Origin: Nitrosospira sp. Is2
GTDB taxonomy: Bacteria > Pseudomonadota > Gammaproteobacteria > Burkholderiales > Nitrosomonadaceae
Reading direction: 5' to 3'
Assembly (NCBI RefSeq): GCF_033095785.1
Contig: NZ_CP137134.1
Coordinates: 186,001-250,000, forward strand
DNA length: 64,000 nucleotides
Shown: positions 53,578 through 63,097 of the stretch, piece after piece
Layout: every line of letters starts with the position of its first letter
How positions within the stretch are numbered: position 1 is the first letter of the stretch
Translations under genes and position numbers: made by a program
Notes under the pieces: model-generated
The model's database searches: none
What the model saw: only the letters and a program-made list of their open reading frames with translations
Told to the model about the DNA's origin: nothing

Positions 53578-55628
53578 GTGCATCTTTTCTCTCAACGACG
53601 TGGCCTCTCCTGTGGCTGGTTCGTTCTTGCTGCTTTGTCAGGCCAGGCAATGGGGCAGGAGGTTTTACGCGAGGTAAATGTCTCGACCACTCGGGTGAAG
53701 GAGCCCTTGATCGAGAAGGAGTCTCTCAAATGGACACCGCGTCCAAGTAGTGATGCGGCAGAATTTCTATGACAGAAGCCAGGGTTTTCCGCGGCCAAAA
53801 TCGGCGGTACCGCCGGGACTATATACCTGCGAGGTCTGGGTGGGCCTCGCCTGGGTATCGTCATGAACGACAGCCTGGAGGAGGCGGGCGCCAACCACGG
53901 GACTGACCCGGCCACGTCCTATATCCAGCCGGACGCCCGCGACCACGTCACGGTAGTGAAAGGACCCAATAGCGTCCTGTACGGCTCCAGCATGGGCGGG
54001 CTTATCATATTCAATGAGACACCGAAAAAGTTTGAGAAGCCTGATGTACGCGCTCGATTGGTGGGTGGCTTGGGCAGTTTCGGCCGCCGCGATTTGACGG
54101 CGGACGTAACGATCGGGGCTTCCTTGGTCCAGTTGCGAGGTATCTCGAGTTTTAACCGGGGCGACAACTACAAGGACGGCTCGGGTCAGAAATTCTTTTC
54201 TTTCTTCAAACGCAACTCAAATAAGCTGATCGCGACATTTACACCCACAAAAGACATTACTGCCGAGTTCAGTGCGGAACAGGGTGACGCTCAGGTTGCG
54301 TTCCCCGCATTTTCACTGATGGGCGATGGGATTCACTTCAAACGAGCAATCTTGGGAAGCCGTTTTACGGTGGCAAATATTTCAGAGAAATTCAGGAAAC
54401 TGGAATTGCAGATTTATGACCGGAATCTCGATCACCATATGGACAACTTTACCCTCCGACCGGTAACAGTGGACATACTTAATCCAGTTCCATCTGGACC
54501 ACTCATCACCAATACCAATCGCAGAACCTTGGTGCAGACTTTCAGGGGACGCTCCGCGCGAACTGTTGACACATTCGATCTGAACGCTAAAACAGAGGGC
54601 GTGATTGGCTACGAACACAAGGATGAAAAATTCGCCGGTGATAACCAGACGGCGGGAACGCTGTGCATCATCACCTCCTGCACTACCAGTAGAATATTTG
54701 TTCCTTTCTATGATCTTCACACAATCACCAATTCCGCATTCTCAGAGGTGACGTATACCGTGAATCCCACTACCACTATTAAGGCGGGTGCGCGGCGAGA
54801 CTATTTTAATACCCACTCGGGAGAGCTGACCACCTTCCTTGGCGCGCCGCTGCCTACTTCAAATAGCCAGCGCGATGATATAACCAATAGCGACTTCATT
54901 CGCATTGAAAAGGAGATCCTGTCCGGCGCCACCGCTTTCATCTCTCTGGCAGACGGGGAGCGTCCGGCCAGCAATCTGGAACGCTCGAGTTTTAATGGAT
55001 TCAATCTCAAAAAAGAAAAAAACCGCGAAATAAATATAGGGCTAACTGTAACTAAATCCGCATGGCAAGGATCAGTCACGGTGTTCGGCAGCCGCATCGA
55101 TGATTACATTCTGGTTAGCCAGGGCATTAACTCACAAAACGTGGATGTAGACCGCGTTGGCACCGAGTTTGATGTGACCAAGCTGATTACGCCTCAGTGG
55201 AGGCTGTTTGGCAATCTTGCCTGGATAAGGGCTGAGAATCTGGCCATTATGGGTAGGGCTCTGTGCCGCTTGCGCAAACGCCACCTCTCGATAGCAGGTT
55301 TGGCCTCATTTTTCAGCAGGGAACCTTCTCCCTTACCTTGACCGGACGTGCCGTGATGAAACAGGACCGTATCGACACCGGCTATGGTAATTCGCTTGGC
55401 ATTGATAACCCCACGCCTACACCGGGATTTGAAACGGCGAATATGTCCATGACCTGGAAACCCATCAAGAAGGCTCAGCTGAGCATGGGGATTGAAAATA
55501 TCTTCGATCGCACATACTACGAACACCTTAGCCAAAGGATCAGGGACGCCCCGCCAGGGTTTGTCAATTTCGGCCGGGTTCATGAGCCCGGACGAGCGCT
55601 GTGGTTCAGAGTTGTCTTTAACATGTAA
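53578..55628 (+). pseudogene. TonB-dependent copper receptor (OprC/NosA-like), broken twice
   Basis: An outer-membrane TonB-dependent receptor of the copper-receptor (TIGR01778) type. Signal peptide region from about GTG 53578, then NVSTTRVKEPLIEKES, a plug (GGTAGTIYLRGLGGPRLGIV, DPATSYIQPDARDHVTVVKGPNSVLYGSS) and a long barrel ending in ENIFDRTYYEHLSQR and RVVFNM. An in-frame TGA at 53770-53772 interrupts AEFL|QKPGF in the plug. A one-base deletion-type shift near 55250 separates WIRAENLA from PLAQTPPLDSRFGL. Without these it would be about 680 residues, a normal size. OprC/NosA relatives import copper. Confidence 0.85.
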
Positions 55629-55721
55629 AGATCTTAATGAAGCCCCCCCAGGGGGAAAATTCCGACGCTGCAGCTGTCGTCGCAACAGCGCATCGGCGGA
55701 ATATCCTGAACGGGCCAATGT

Positions 55722-57020
55722 TTAGTCAAAGTTGTTAACTATGATCTTGCCGCCCGAAAGAACAAGATCAGGGTATTCCAGAATTTTCAGGTTATGAGCA
55801 GGATTGCCTTTCACTGCAATAATGTCGGCGGGCGCACCCTGTTGTAGGGTACCCAATAGTGGGAAATTCAGGTGCTCGCCTGCCTTCGATGTCGCGGCAC
55901 GCAGAATATCTGTAAGGTCCATCCTCGCCATTTGCCTCATATATATAAGCTCCTGCACATCGATACCCCAGGGGATGTCCGGATGCGCCACTTCTGCGCC
56001 GTATAAAAATTCACCCCCCAGTGCCGCCCAGGTACTGGCATTAGCAGCAATACCCGAACATTTCGATAAGGTGTCCAATGTCGTGACTATTTTTACGTTT
56101 TGCTCCACTGCCTTTTTCAATAATGTTTCGGGAATGATGTCACAAGGCACGTGAGCCCATTCATCGATGCCTGCATTGATGGCAATTTGCGCACCTTGTT
56201 CTTCGGCAATATGTGCAGTTACCTTACGGTTGTTCTTATGTGCTTCATCCACAATTGCCTTTACAATATTTTCAGGCAGCAGCGGCCAGGTTTTCTTTGA
56301 TTGGGAAGCATCGCGGGCGGGCTTATCATGGATGTGCGTCTGTTGTGCATCCGATATGTCATGGTGCGAATGACCGGAGTGGTGGTTGTGGGCAGCACCA
56401 TGACTATGACCGTGACTGGACGACCAAGGGGCGCCCTGTTCGCCGCCGGGCTCAAGCGCGATCTTGATGACGACCGCACCGCCATTGATCAGATCGCGAA
56501 CTGTATCCCTGGCTTCTTTCTCCGTGGAAACTGCCCTGGCGATATTTTTTTCTCCCATCATGGGGATGGGATATCCGCCGGGTGCCGTAATAATCGGTCC
56601 CGAAGTGAGAACACGCAAGCTTCCATCTCCCCCGTACGGCATATGCACCGGCCCACCCATATCGCGAAGAGTTGTAATTCCATGCTTCAGAACGGTGATG
56701 GCCGGAATATTCTGAAATGCGAGATGCGCGTGCAATTCGATAAAGCCAGGCAGTATGGTTGCATCGCCTAGATCAATGGTGCGCGCGGGGTTGGACTTGA
56801 ACGAGTTGCGGGTGTTGATTTCTGCGACCTTTCCATTTATCACCAATACCGAAGTATTCGCTCTCATGTTGCTGCCGTCAAAAACCCGCGCCGCATGCAG
56901 GAGAATGGGTGCATCGGGGGGCTCTTTGGCGGCAACGGGGGCGGAGGCAACGAAACTCAGAATCAAATACAAGCAGAAAAGCGTCTGTGTGACAGATTTG
57001 CAGGGTATATGCTTTAGCAT
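55722..57020 (-). CDS. Exported metal-dependent amidohydrolase with His-rich loop
   Basis: A 432-residue amidohydrolase-superfamily enzyme (imidazolonepropionase/prolidase-like) with a signal peptide (cut near PVAAKE). Metal motifs are HAH (97-99), the likely carboxylated K186 (VVIKIALE), H270 in KVTAHIAEE and H288-region WAHVP. Residues 203-231 insert a loop with eleven histidines (HGHSHG, HNHHSGHSHH, THIH), as in metal-storage or sensing loops. The C-terminus TLQQGAPADIIAVKGNP is family-typical. It is the last gene of the porin-glycosidase-amidohydrolase set. Confidence 0.85.
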   Translation of the reverse strand: MLKHIPCKSVTQTLFCLYLILSFVASAPVAAKEPPDAPILLHAARVFDGSNMRANTSVLVINGKVAEINTRNSFKSNPARTIDLGDATILPGFIELHAHLAFQNIPAITVLKHGITTLRDMGGPVHMPYGGDGSLRVLTSGPIITAPGGYPIPMMGEKNIARAVSTEKEARDTVRDLINGGAVVIKIALEPGGEQGAPWSSSHGHSHGAAHNHHSGHSHHDISDAQQTHIHDKPARDASQSKKTWPLLPENIVKAIVDEAHKNNRKVTAHIAEEQGAQIAINAGIDEWAHVPCDIIPETLLKKAVEQNVKIVTTLDTLSKCSGIAANASTWAALGGEFLYGAEVAHPDIPWGIDVQELIYMRQMARMDLTDILRAATSKAGEHLNFPLLGTLQQGAPADIIAVKGNPAHNLKILEYPDLVLSGGKIIVNNFD

Positions 57021-57083
57021 TTCAACTAACTCCTTAAACGACTACTTACACTTACGAATCCACCGTTTGAATAGTGACCATTG

Positions 57084-58229
57084 CTAGCAATCGCTTGGCT
57101 CAATGATATCGGCCAGAACACAGAGCGCCTCCATGAGCAAAAAACTGCCCCATGCCGACTCGACCAGTTCATCGTGTCCACGATTGGTTTTGTAACAGCA
57201 GCCCCAAAATATTCCCTGGGCTTTCCCCTCTTTATATTTTTCCCGGCCGTGATTTTCCTCGAAGCCTATGAAGTACGTGCTGAGAGTGACCGCGGTAATC
57301 TGCTGATGGGCGTAAAGACGCCATTCATACCCAGCAGGGACAAGATCGGCCAGGACAAGCATTGCCAGGGATGCGATCACGGAAGACGAATGATCGGGAG
57401 GACCCGACGGATCATCCAACCGGTTGGGCGCCAGCAGGTTATGGCGCGACTGCCGCCAGTAGCGACATGCGGATTGGGCATAAGTCACGTAGGGCTCGCC
57501 CCATTGCGCTGCGGCTCGACTTAACCCCAACATTCCCCACGCTTGACCGCGAGACCACATACCCGCCCGATCGGTTGCTCTTAGACGCCCTGCGCGGAGG
57601 TGTGCCGCTGTATGAAACGCGCCGTTCTTGGTAAAGCAGGTATCCAGTATGGTTTCGGCATGACAGCGCGAGATATGAGGATAGACGCTGTGCTCACCGC
57701 GGTTGAGAAGCTGGATCAAGGACGCAAGGGTGTCTATCGTGACGCATTGATTTCCTTCCACGCCTCCACCCATGCCGGTACCAAGCGGAACGCAATTGAT
57801 TTGTCGATCGTAGGAGGCCCCAATCGCCGCGATGGATTCTTTTACCGTCAAGCGTGCGCTGATGTCGCCGAACCAGAGATCCCCGAGCGCCGCGCCATAC
57901 CAGAAAATCAGGCAGCGATTGATGGAATCGGCAGCGATCTTGGACGATAAGCGCGCGCAGATTTCGGCAGCTTTGCATTTATCCGATATTGACCCCGTGA
58001 CTCGCGCGCGCAGCCACCACCATCCGCTCCAGAAGCCGCCAACCCACGAACCTCCCGGAGAGACGGTCCATTGGTCGGTGGATCCTGGGGAATAAAGCGG
58101 AAAACCATCCTTGCACTGAGCGTCAATGGTGTCCATGCGACGAATTAACGACTCAAGCGCCTTTAGCACTTCTTCGCGGCTCAGCATCTGTGCTTGTTCG
58201 TTGCTGCTTCCTTCTTTCATTAGATGCAT
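57084..58229 (-). CDS. GH88/GH105-like unsaturated glucuronyl hydrolase
   Basis: A 381-residue (alpha/alpha)6-barrel protein. Aromatic-rich SWVGGFWSGWWWLRA, DRAGMWSRGQAWGMLGLSRAA, PDHSSSVIASLAML and YKTNRGHDELVESAWGSFLLMEAL match GH88/GH105 enzymes, which remove unsaturated uronic acids from oligosaccharides made by polysaccharide lyases. The equivalent catalytic Asp positions cannot be confirmed by eye. No signal peptide is obvious, so it acts inside. It starts 9 bases after the porin stop; ATG 58220 is an alternative start. Confidence 0.75.
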   Translation of the reverse strand: MHLMKEGSSNEQAQMLSREEVLKALESLIRRMDTIDAQCKDGFPLYSPGSTDQWTVSPGGSWVGGFWSGWWWLRARVTGSISDKCKAAEICARLSSKIAADSINRCLIFWYGAALGDLWFGDISARLTVKESIAAIGASYDRQINCVPLGTGMGGGVEGNQCVTIDTLASLIQLLNRGEHSVYPHISRCHAETILDTCFTKNGAFHTAAHLRAGRLRATDRAGMWSRGQAWGMLGLSRAAAQWGEPYVTYAQSACRYWRQSRHNLLAPNRLDDPSGPPDHSSSVIASLAMLVLADLVPAGYEWRLYAHQQITAVTLSTYFIGFEENHGREKYKEGKAQGIFWGCCYKTNRGHDELVESAWGSFLLMEALCVLADIIEPSDC

Positions 58230-58238
58230 AAGGGCTTC

Positions 58239-59750
58239 TCAAAATACGAGGTTGAAATCCAGGTAGACCATGTCCGCGTCTTTTTTCCCCTGATAAATGC
58301 TTCTGAAGACAGTGCCGCCGAACGCGTGCCCGTAATAGAATCTCCACGATAAGGCTTTAGTAAGGGTATGCGTGAAACTGATGTCGAGCGATTGACCTAC
58401 ATCGCTACTGCCCGCGGAAGACTGCCCCGAATAGCCAAAGGCTCCCGATTTCATCGTAGGACCCAAGCCCTTGTAGAACAGATCGCTGGAACTGGTGAGC
58501 GACAGATGATGCAGGTCTATGGTTACCCTGGTTTGCGGGGTGGGCGACAAATTCAGCTGTATGTACGCATCCTGCATATTCATCAGATTGTAGAAAGGGA
58601 ATTTGACATAGCCACGACCGTTTGGAAGGAGGGAAAAGAAAGTTTTATGCTTAACGTCCGTCGCGTCATCGTCGCCTGAGCTGACAAAGTAGAGCGCGCG
58701 GAGCCATGGCTTGAAGGCTGCAGCAGACCATTGATAACCTGCCTCTGCAGCGATGGCCCAGGCTTGATGCTTCTGATTTGTCCAATCGCCGAACTGGTAG
58801 GCCCCCCAAAGTAAAGCGTCTGCGCTGCCCCCTTTCAGTTGATGAAGCGTCAGCAAGTGTGCACCAACGGTATGGATATTCAGGTTTTGACTATCAAGAC
58901 GGGGCCGATCGGCGGCGGCGCGATTATCCACAACCTGCGTGTTGCGCTTGTCATCGTAGTTCACATAGAAAATCCGGCCTTCGGTTCCGGGCAACAGTAC
59001 ATCCTTCTTACTCGTTACCGCTGCATAGAATAGGTTGATATCACTGATCTGGCTTTGCCCTTCGGCAGTAAAGCCGCCTTGAGTTGGGCGAGTAGCGGTC
59101 ATTGTCATATTGAAGCCGGCTTGATCATAAACCGCCGCAAATCCGTCGAAGGTTCGACCTACGTGGACAATATTCGAGGCCAGAAGACGCTGAGCGACAC
59201 GAGATCTTTTAAGGCTGTCGAATTTCTCATTGCCCGTCTTGTATTCCATGCCATCCATAAATTCGAATCTGCCAATCTTCAGAAACGCTCCCGGGACGCC
59301 CAGCGAACTGAATTTGAAGTCAAGATGAGCCTGCCTTAAAAAAATATTACTCACATTGGTGGATTGATTTGCCTGGAAATAGGCGGCGCCGAGGCCAAGC
59401 GGGCCGCCGGGGGACGCAACCGCATCATTCGGGAGACCGTATAAACCGACATATTGGGCTTGCGCATAACCGTCAACATATGAAGTAGTGAGCAATGCAC
59501 CGAGCCTGGCTCGCAACGCCCACAAATCATAGGAATTGTCATTGTTTATTGCGGGGCTTGGGCGAAAGAAATCCCATGCTTCGTAGCTGCCGTAAAGCTC
59601 GCCAGTCATGCGCAGGTATGGGTTGATATGACCTAGTGGCTTGCTCCCGTCCCCGGCCCAGGCATCGCTGGTCAGAAATACAAATATGATGGCGGCTGAC
59701 ACCCACGGAATTAACGATTGCAACCATTTCTGATGATTAACTTTCACCAC
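58239..59750 (-). CDS. Alginate-export-family outer-membrane porin
   Basis: A 503-residue outer-membrane beta-barrel protein with a signal peptide (cut near DAWAG). Family features are an N-terminal LRMTGELYGSYEAWDFF, LRARLGALLTTSY, LRQAHLDFKFSS..FLKIGRFEF, and a C-terminal aromatic end DFNLVF typical of porins. Members transport alginate or other anionic saccharides. It is the first gene of an operon with the GH88-like enzyme and the amidohydrolase, which suggests uptake or release of uronic-acid-rich material. Confidence 0.85.
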   Translation of the reverse strand: MVKVNHQKWLQSLIPWVSAAIIFVFLTSDAWAGDGSKPLGHINPYLRMTGELYGSYEAWDFFRPSPAINNDNSYDLWALRARLGALLTTSYVDGYAQAQYVGLYGLPNDAVASPGGPLGLGAAYFQANQSTNVSNIFLRQAHLDFKFSSLGVPGAFLKIGRFEFMDGMEYKTGNEKFDSLKRSRVAQRLLASNIVHVGRTFDGFAAVYDQAGFNMTMTATRPTQGGFTAEGQSQISDINLFYAAVTSKKDVLLPGTEGRIFYVNYDDKRNTQVVDNRAAADRPRLDSQNLNIHTVGAHLLTLHQLKGGSADALLWGAYQFGDWTNQKHQAWAIAAEAGYQWSAAAFKPWLRALYFVSSGDDDATDVKHKTFFSLLPNGRGYVKFPFYNLMNMQDAYIQLNLSPTPQTRVTIDLHHLSLTSSSDLFYKGLGPTMKSGAFGYSGQSSAGSSDVGQSLDISFTHTLTKALSWRFYYGHAFGGTVFRSIYQGKKDADMVYLDFNLVF

Positions 59751-59815
59751 GTTTAAATTCTTACCTTCCAGCGAGTCTTGTTTTTCCGCGCAAAGAATCT
59801 ACAATCTGGGCAATC

Positions 59816-60637
59816 ATGGAATTCATTTCTTCCAAGGATGAGGTTCCCATCGCGTGTTGGCGTAGCGGCGCCGGTAGACCCTTGTTACTTGTGCATGGCA
59901 CGTCTGGAGATCACTTTGCGTGGTCCCCGGTATTGGCCGCGCTCGAACAGCACTTCTGCGTCTGGACCATTGATCGGCGAGGACGTGGACGCAGCGGCGA
60001 CCGCCACGACTACGCTCTTGAGCGCGAAAGCGAAGATATCGCCGCTGTCATTGACGCCATAGGCCAGCCGGTGCATCTTCTCGGACATTCTTTTGGAGGG
60101 CTGTGTGCCCTGGAAGCGGCACTTCTGACCTCCAACATTGACTCGCTTCTCCTCTACGAACCGTCCATTTCGCTTGCTGGCAGCGGTTGGTCGCCTGAAT
60201 TCGACACACACCTGCAAGCCCTGCTCGATTCAGGAAACCGGGAAGAAGCGCTTCTGTTTTTTTTTCGCGAAATCGTCAAATCACCGCCCCATGAGCTTGC
60301 TGCCCTGCAAGCGGGACCGAGCTGGCCAGGACGCCTGGCCGCTGCTCATACGATTCATCGCGAATTGCGGAGTATCAGCCATTACACTTTTGAACCGAAC
60401 CGTTTCACGGCGCTCGGAATTCCGGCCCTGCTCCTCCTTGGCGGCGAAAGCCCACATCGCCGCCACCTTATCGCCGAGATGCTTCATCGATCCCTATCTC
60501 CCAGTCAGACTGCGGTTCTCAAGGGACAACAGCACAGCGCGATGCGAAGCGCACCCGATTTATTCGTTCGTGAAATCCTGACATTTTTACATCTTCACGG
60601 TGGAAGTACGCTGGCCGTGGCTGGCTGCAACTGCTAA
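59816..60637 (+). CDS. Alpha/beta hydrolase
   Basis: A 273-residue alpha/beta-hydrolase-fold protein. The oxyanion region is LLLVHGTSGDHFAW, the nucleophile elbow is LGHSFGGL (GxSxG), and the His is near QQHSAM. Loops DRRGRGRSGD and LLYEPSISL fit esterase/epoxide-hydrolase relatives. No signal peptide. Its last 51 bases overlap the 3' end of the convergent MFS gene; the tail after FLHLHGG may be the less conserved part. Substrate unknown. Confidence 0.83.
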   Translation: MEFISSKDEVPIACWRSGAGRPLLLVHGTSGDHFAWSPVLAALEQHFCVWTIDRRGRGRSGDRHDYALERESEDIAAVIDAIGQPVHLLGHSFGGLCALEAALLTSNIDSLLLYEPSISLAGSGWSPEFDTHLQALLDSGNREEALLFFFREIVKSPPHELAALQAGPSWPGRLAAAHTIHRELRSISHYTFEPNRFTALGIPALLLLGGESPHRRHLIAEMLHRSLSPSQTAVLKGQQHSAMRSAPDLFVREILTFLHLHGGSTLAVAGCNC

Positions 60638-61795
60638 CGCCTGAGTCTTCCGTCGACGGGCAGAAGCGAGCGCCAGTACCGTGAGGCACGCGGCCATGAG
60701 CACGCCAATGAGCACGACCCACCCAGACGACATATCCGGGGAAGAACTCGACAAAACGCCGAAAAGCGGCGGACCCAGTGCAAAACCGCTGAAGAATCCA
60801 ACCGAGACATATCCGGATGTGATCGTTACCGGACCAAATTTCGGGTCCCTTACCAGCATGCTCATCGCTATTGCGTTCGTGCCTGCCGCGGTAAGCCCCA
60901 TGCTTGCGGCCCCTATCCATAACAGCCAATGATTTTCCAGATCGGCGTGCATCGTCACTGCTATTGCGCAAGCCGCAATAGCGATCAGTAACAGCAAAAG
61001 AGCCGACTCGTCTTTAAGTTTTGCCCCTATTGGTGTCAATACAATCCGGGAAATCACTCCCATAACACCGAAAACGGCAATTAGAGAGCCAGCCAGCGAT
61101 AGCGGCATACCTTGCCGGGCGGCAAAAGTTGGTAAAAACGTGACAAAAGCAGAGAGCGAAACGCCAACGCAAAACTGGGTAACGATTAACCACATTAACA
61201 GCGAATTTGGAGGCGAGAGCGAGAAGCCCCTGTTTGTTCCGCTATGTTTCCCGGGCGTAAAGAGCGGGGCCGCTATACCGAGTAACACTGCCACCGGAAC
61301 AATCAGCCCGAATGCGGTCTGCCAGCCATATCGTAATGCAATGCCTGGGAGCACCAGACCCGCGAAGAGAGCCGCGAGCTGAACTCCAGCTTGTTTCAGC
61401 CCCACAGCTTTTGCTTTTTTCTCCGGGGGAACTTGTTGCGTGATCAGTAAATTTGTTACCGGATTTGCGAGAGCCTGAGCGACCCCGCAAATAGCGGTGG
61501 CGACCAGCAGACCATAAAAATTTTGCGCCGTTGCGATCAGGGTAAACGCAAATGCGATAGTCGAGAAAAGTACGATCAGCGAATAACGCGTACCAACCCG
61601 ATCGACGAACGCACCCGCCCATAGCGATAAAACGGCTGCCAGACCGAACGAGTTCATTAGCAGGTAGCCGAGCGACTCGGGCTTGAAGTGAAGGTCCAGG
61701 GTGAGGAATGGCCCGAGCGCGCTGATCGCATATAAAACCAGCATGGGCATGGCCATGGCAAGAACCAGTACAACGCGAAACCAGATAGCCATCAT
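60587..61795 (-). CDS. MFS transporter
   Basis: A 402-residue major-facilitator protein with twelve hydrophobic spans. The first loop LWAGAFVDRVGTRYSL resembles the GxxxDRxGRR/K motif. Others are PVTNLLITQQVPPEKKAKAVGLKQAGVQLAAL and a second-half loop. Members exchange organic acids or drugs. ATG 61795 is preferred over GTG 61804, with CAAGG upstream. It follows the acyl-CoA dehydrogenase by 108 bases on the same strand and is convergent with the hydrolase. Confidence 0.87.
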   Translation of the reverse strand: MMAIWFRVVLVLAMAMPMLVLYAISALGPFLTLDLHFKPESLGYLLMNSFGLAAVLSLWAGAFVDRVGTRYSLIVLFSTIAFAFTLIATAQNFYGLLVATAICGVAQALANPVTNLLITQQVPPEKKAKAVGLKQAGVQLAALFAGLVLPGIALRYGWQTAFGLIVPVAVLLGIAAPLFTPGKHSGTNRGFSLSPPNSLLMWLIVTQFCVGVSLSAFVTFLPTFAARQGMPLSLAGSLIAVFGVMGVISRIVLTPIGAKLKDESALLLLLIAIAACAIAVTMHADLENHWLLWIGAASMGLTAAGTNAIAMSMLVRDPKFGPVTITSGYVSVGFFSGFALGPPLFGVLSSSSPDMSSGWVVLIGVLMAACLTVLALASARRRKTQALAVAASHGQRTSTVKM

Positions 61796-61903
61796 GCCTT
61801 GCACTTATAATCCGATACCGTCGGGAAGCGGGTGCCACTCGTCCGAGCCGCGAAGCCAGACCCCAATTTGAAGAAAAATTTCGACAGATCGGCAACCATG
61901 GGA

Positions 61904-63097
61904 TCAGGCAAAGTGATAGGTGTCTTCTTCTTTAAAAGAATTGATGAGCCGGCGCCCCACTGAGCTGACAAGCGACTCGTCGGTTCCGTCCAGAATGCGT
62001 GACGTCCGGGCAATTCTATAAATGCCGGAGAGCGGGGTAAGATCGCTAATGCCTTCCGCGCCATAGATTTGCACTGCCGAGTCCGAAGCAATGCAAAGTG
62101 CTTGCGACGCGGCGATTTTCGCGACATTGATCTGGACATCATTTGGACATCCCCCGTCAACGCCGCGGGCAGCGACTCGAATCAATTCCCTCGCACTTGC
62201 TATGGATTGGTACGCCGTGACGAGGTGTTGGCGGACCAGCTGTTTTTCATGCAGTCGCGCGGAGAGGCCACGGCCGGAATTTATCCGGGCGCCCATGAGA
62301 TCGAAACATCGTTGGGCCAGTCCTATCCAATTCATCGAGCGTAGCAGCCTCCCCCTTCGAAGGCGTCGGCTCATCAAATCCATCCCGCCGCCACTGGATC
62401 CCAAGAGGTTGCTCTCAGGGACCTCGACCTCTGTGAAAGACATCTCGCCCTGACCGAGGAAACGACCCAATATCGAGATTTGGCGCTCGACCTTGTATCC
62501 GGGTGTATCTGTCGGGACCAGAATCATGGAGTGTGACTTGCCGAGTGGCAAATCTTCCCCGGCGGTGCGTGCCAGGACCGTAACAAAAGTGGCGCGGTCT
62601 GCGTTGCCAACAAACCATTTTCTGCCGTTGATCGTCCAATTCCCGTTTTCGAACTGTGCGGTCGTCGATATCAAGCCGGGGAACGATCCACCATGTCCCG
62701 GTTCAGTCATCCCGTAAGCCGGAATGGCTTTCCCCGCCGCCATTGGTTCAAGGAAATTTTTACGGATTTCGTTGGTACCAAATTCCAAGAGCATATGCGC
62801 ATCCAATGCGGAATGGCTCCCAAGAATTGCCGGAGAGAATTCCGAACGCCCTTCCTGTTCGGCAACGATAAGGTACTCTTCAAGCGATGCCATCTTTCCG
62901 CCATGAGACAATGGGTAAAACAAGCCCCACAGCCCGGCAGATCGGGCTTTTTCGGTAAGCTCGGATTGCAATCCCGCGGCCAGATCTCCGCCATCGGCCA
63001 ACATTGGTTCATGGGGAAGGATTTGCTCATCGACGAAGCCTCTCACCTCTACCGAAAGGGATCGCGCCAATTCCATACAGCGCGGTTGTGTTTTCAC
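61904..63097 (-). CDS. Acyl-CoA dehydrogenase
   Basis: A 397-residue FAD-dependent acyl-CoA dehydrogenase. Signatures are YGMTEPGHGGSFPGLISTTA and WTINGRKWFVGNADRATF (FAD/substrate loops), EVEVPESNLLG, and the C-terminal FAD/tetramer region QIYGAEGISDLTPLSGIYRIARTSRILDGTDE. The catalytic base is not certain from the motif set. Start GTG 63097 overlaps the acyl-CoA ligase stop as GTGA, so the two are translationally coupled. Together they would activate and desaturate a carboxylic acid. Confidence 0.88.
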   Translation of the reverse strand: MKTQPRCMELARSLSVEVRGFVDEQILPHEPMLADGGDLAAGLQSELTEKARSAGLWGLFYPLSHGGKMASLEEYLIVAEQEGRSEFSPAILGSHSALDAHMLLEFGTNEIRKNFLEPMAAGKAIPAYGMTEPGHGGSFPGLISTTAQFENGNWTINGRKWFVGNADRATFVTVLARTAGEDLPLGKSHSMILVPTDTPGYKVERQISILGRFLGQGEMSFTEVEVPESNLLGSSGGGMDLMSRRLRRGRLLRSMNWIGLAQRCFDLMGARINSGRGLSARLHEKQLVRQHLVTAYQSIASARELIRVAARGVDGGCPNDVQINVAKIAASQALCIASDSAVQIYGAEGISDLTPLSGIYRIARTSRILDGTDESLVSSVGRRLINSFKEEDTYHFA

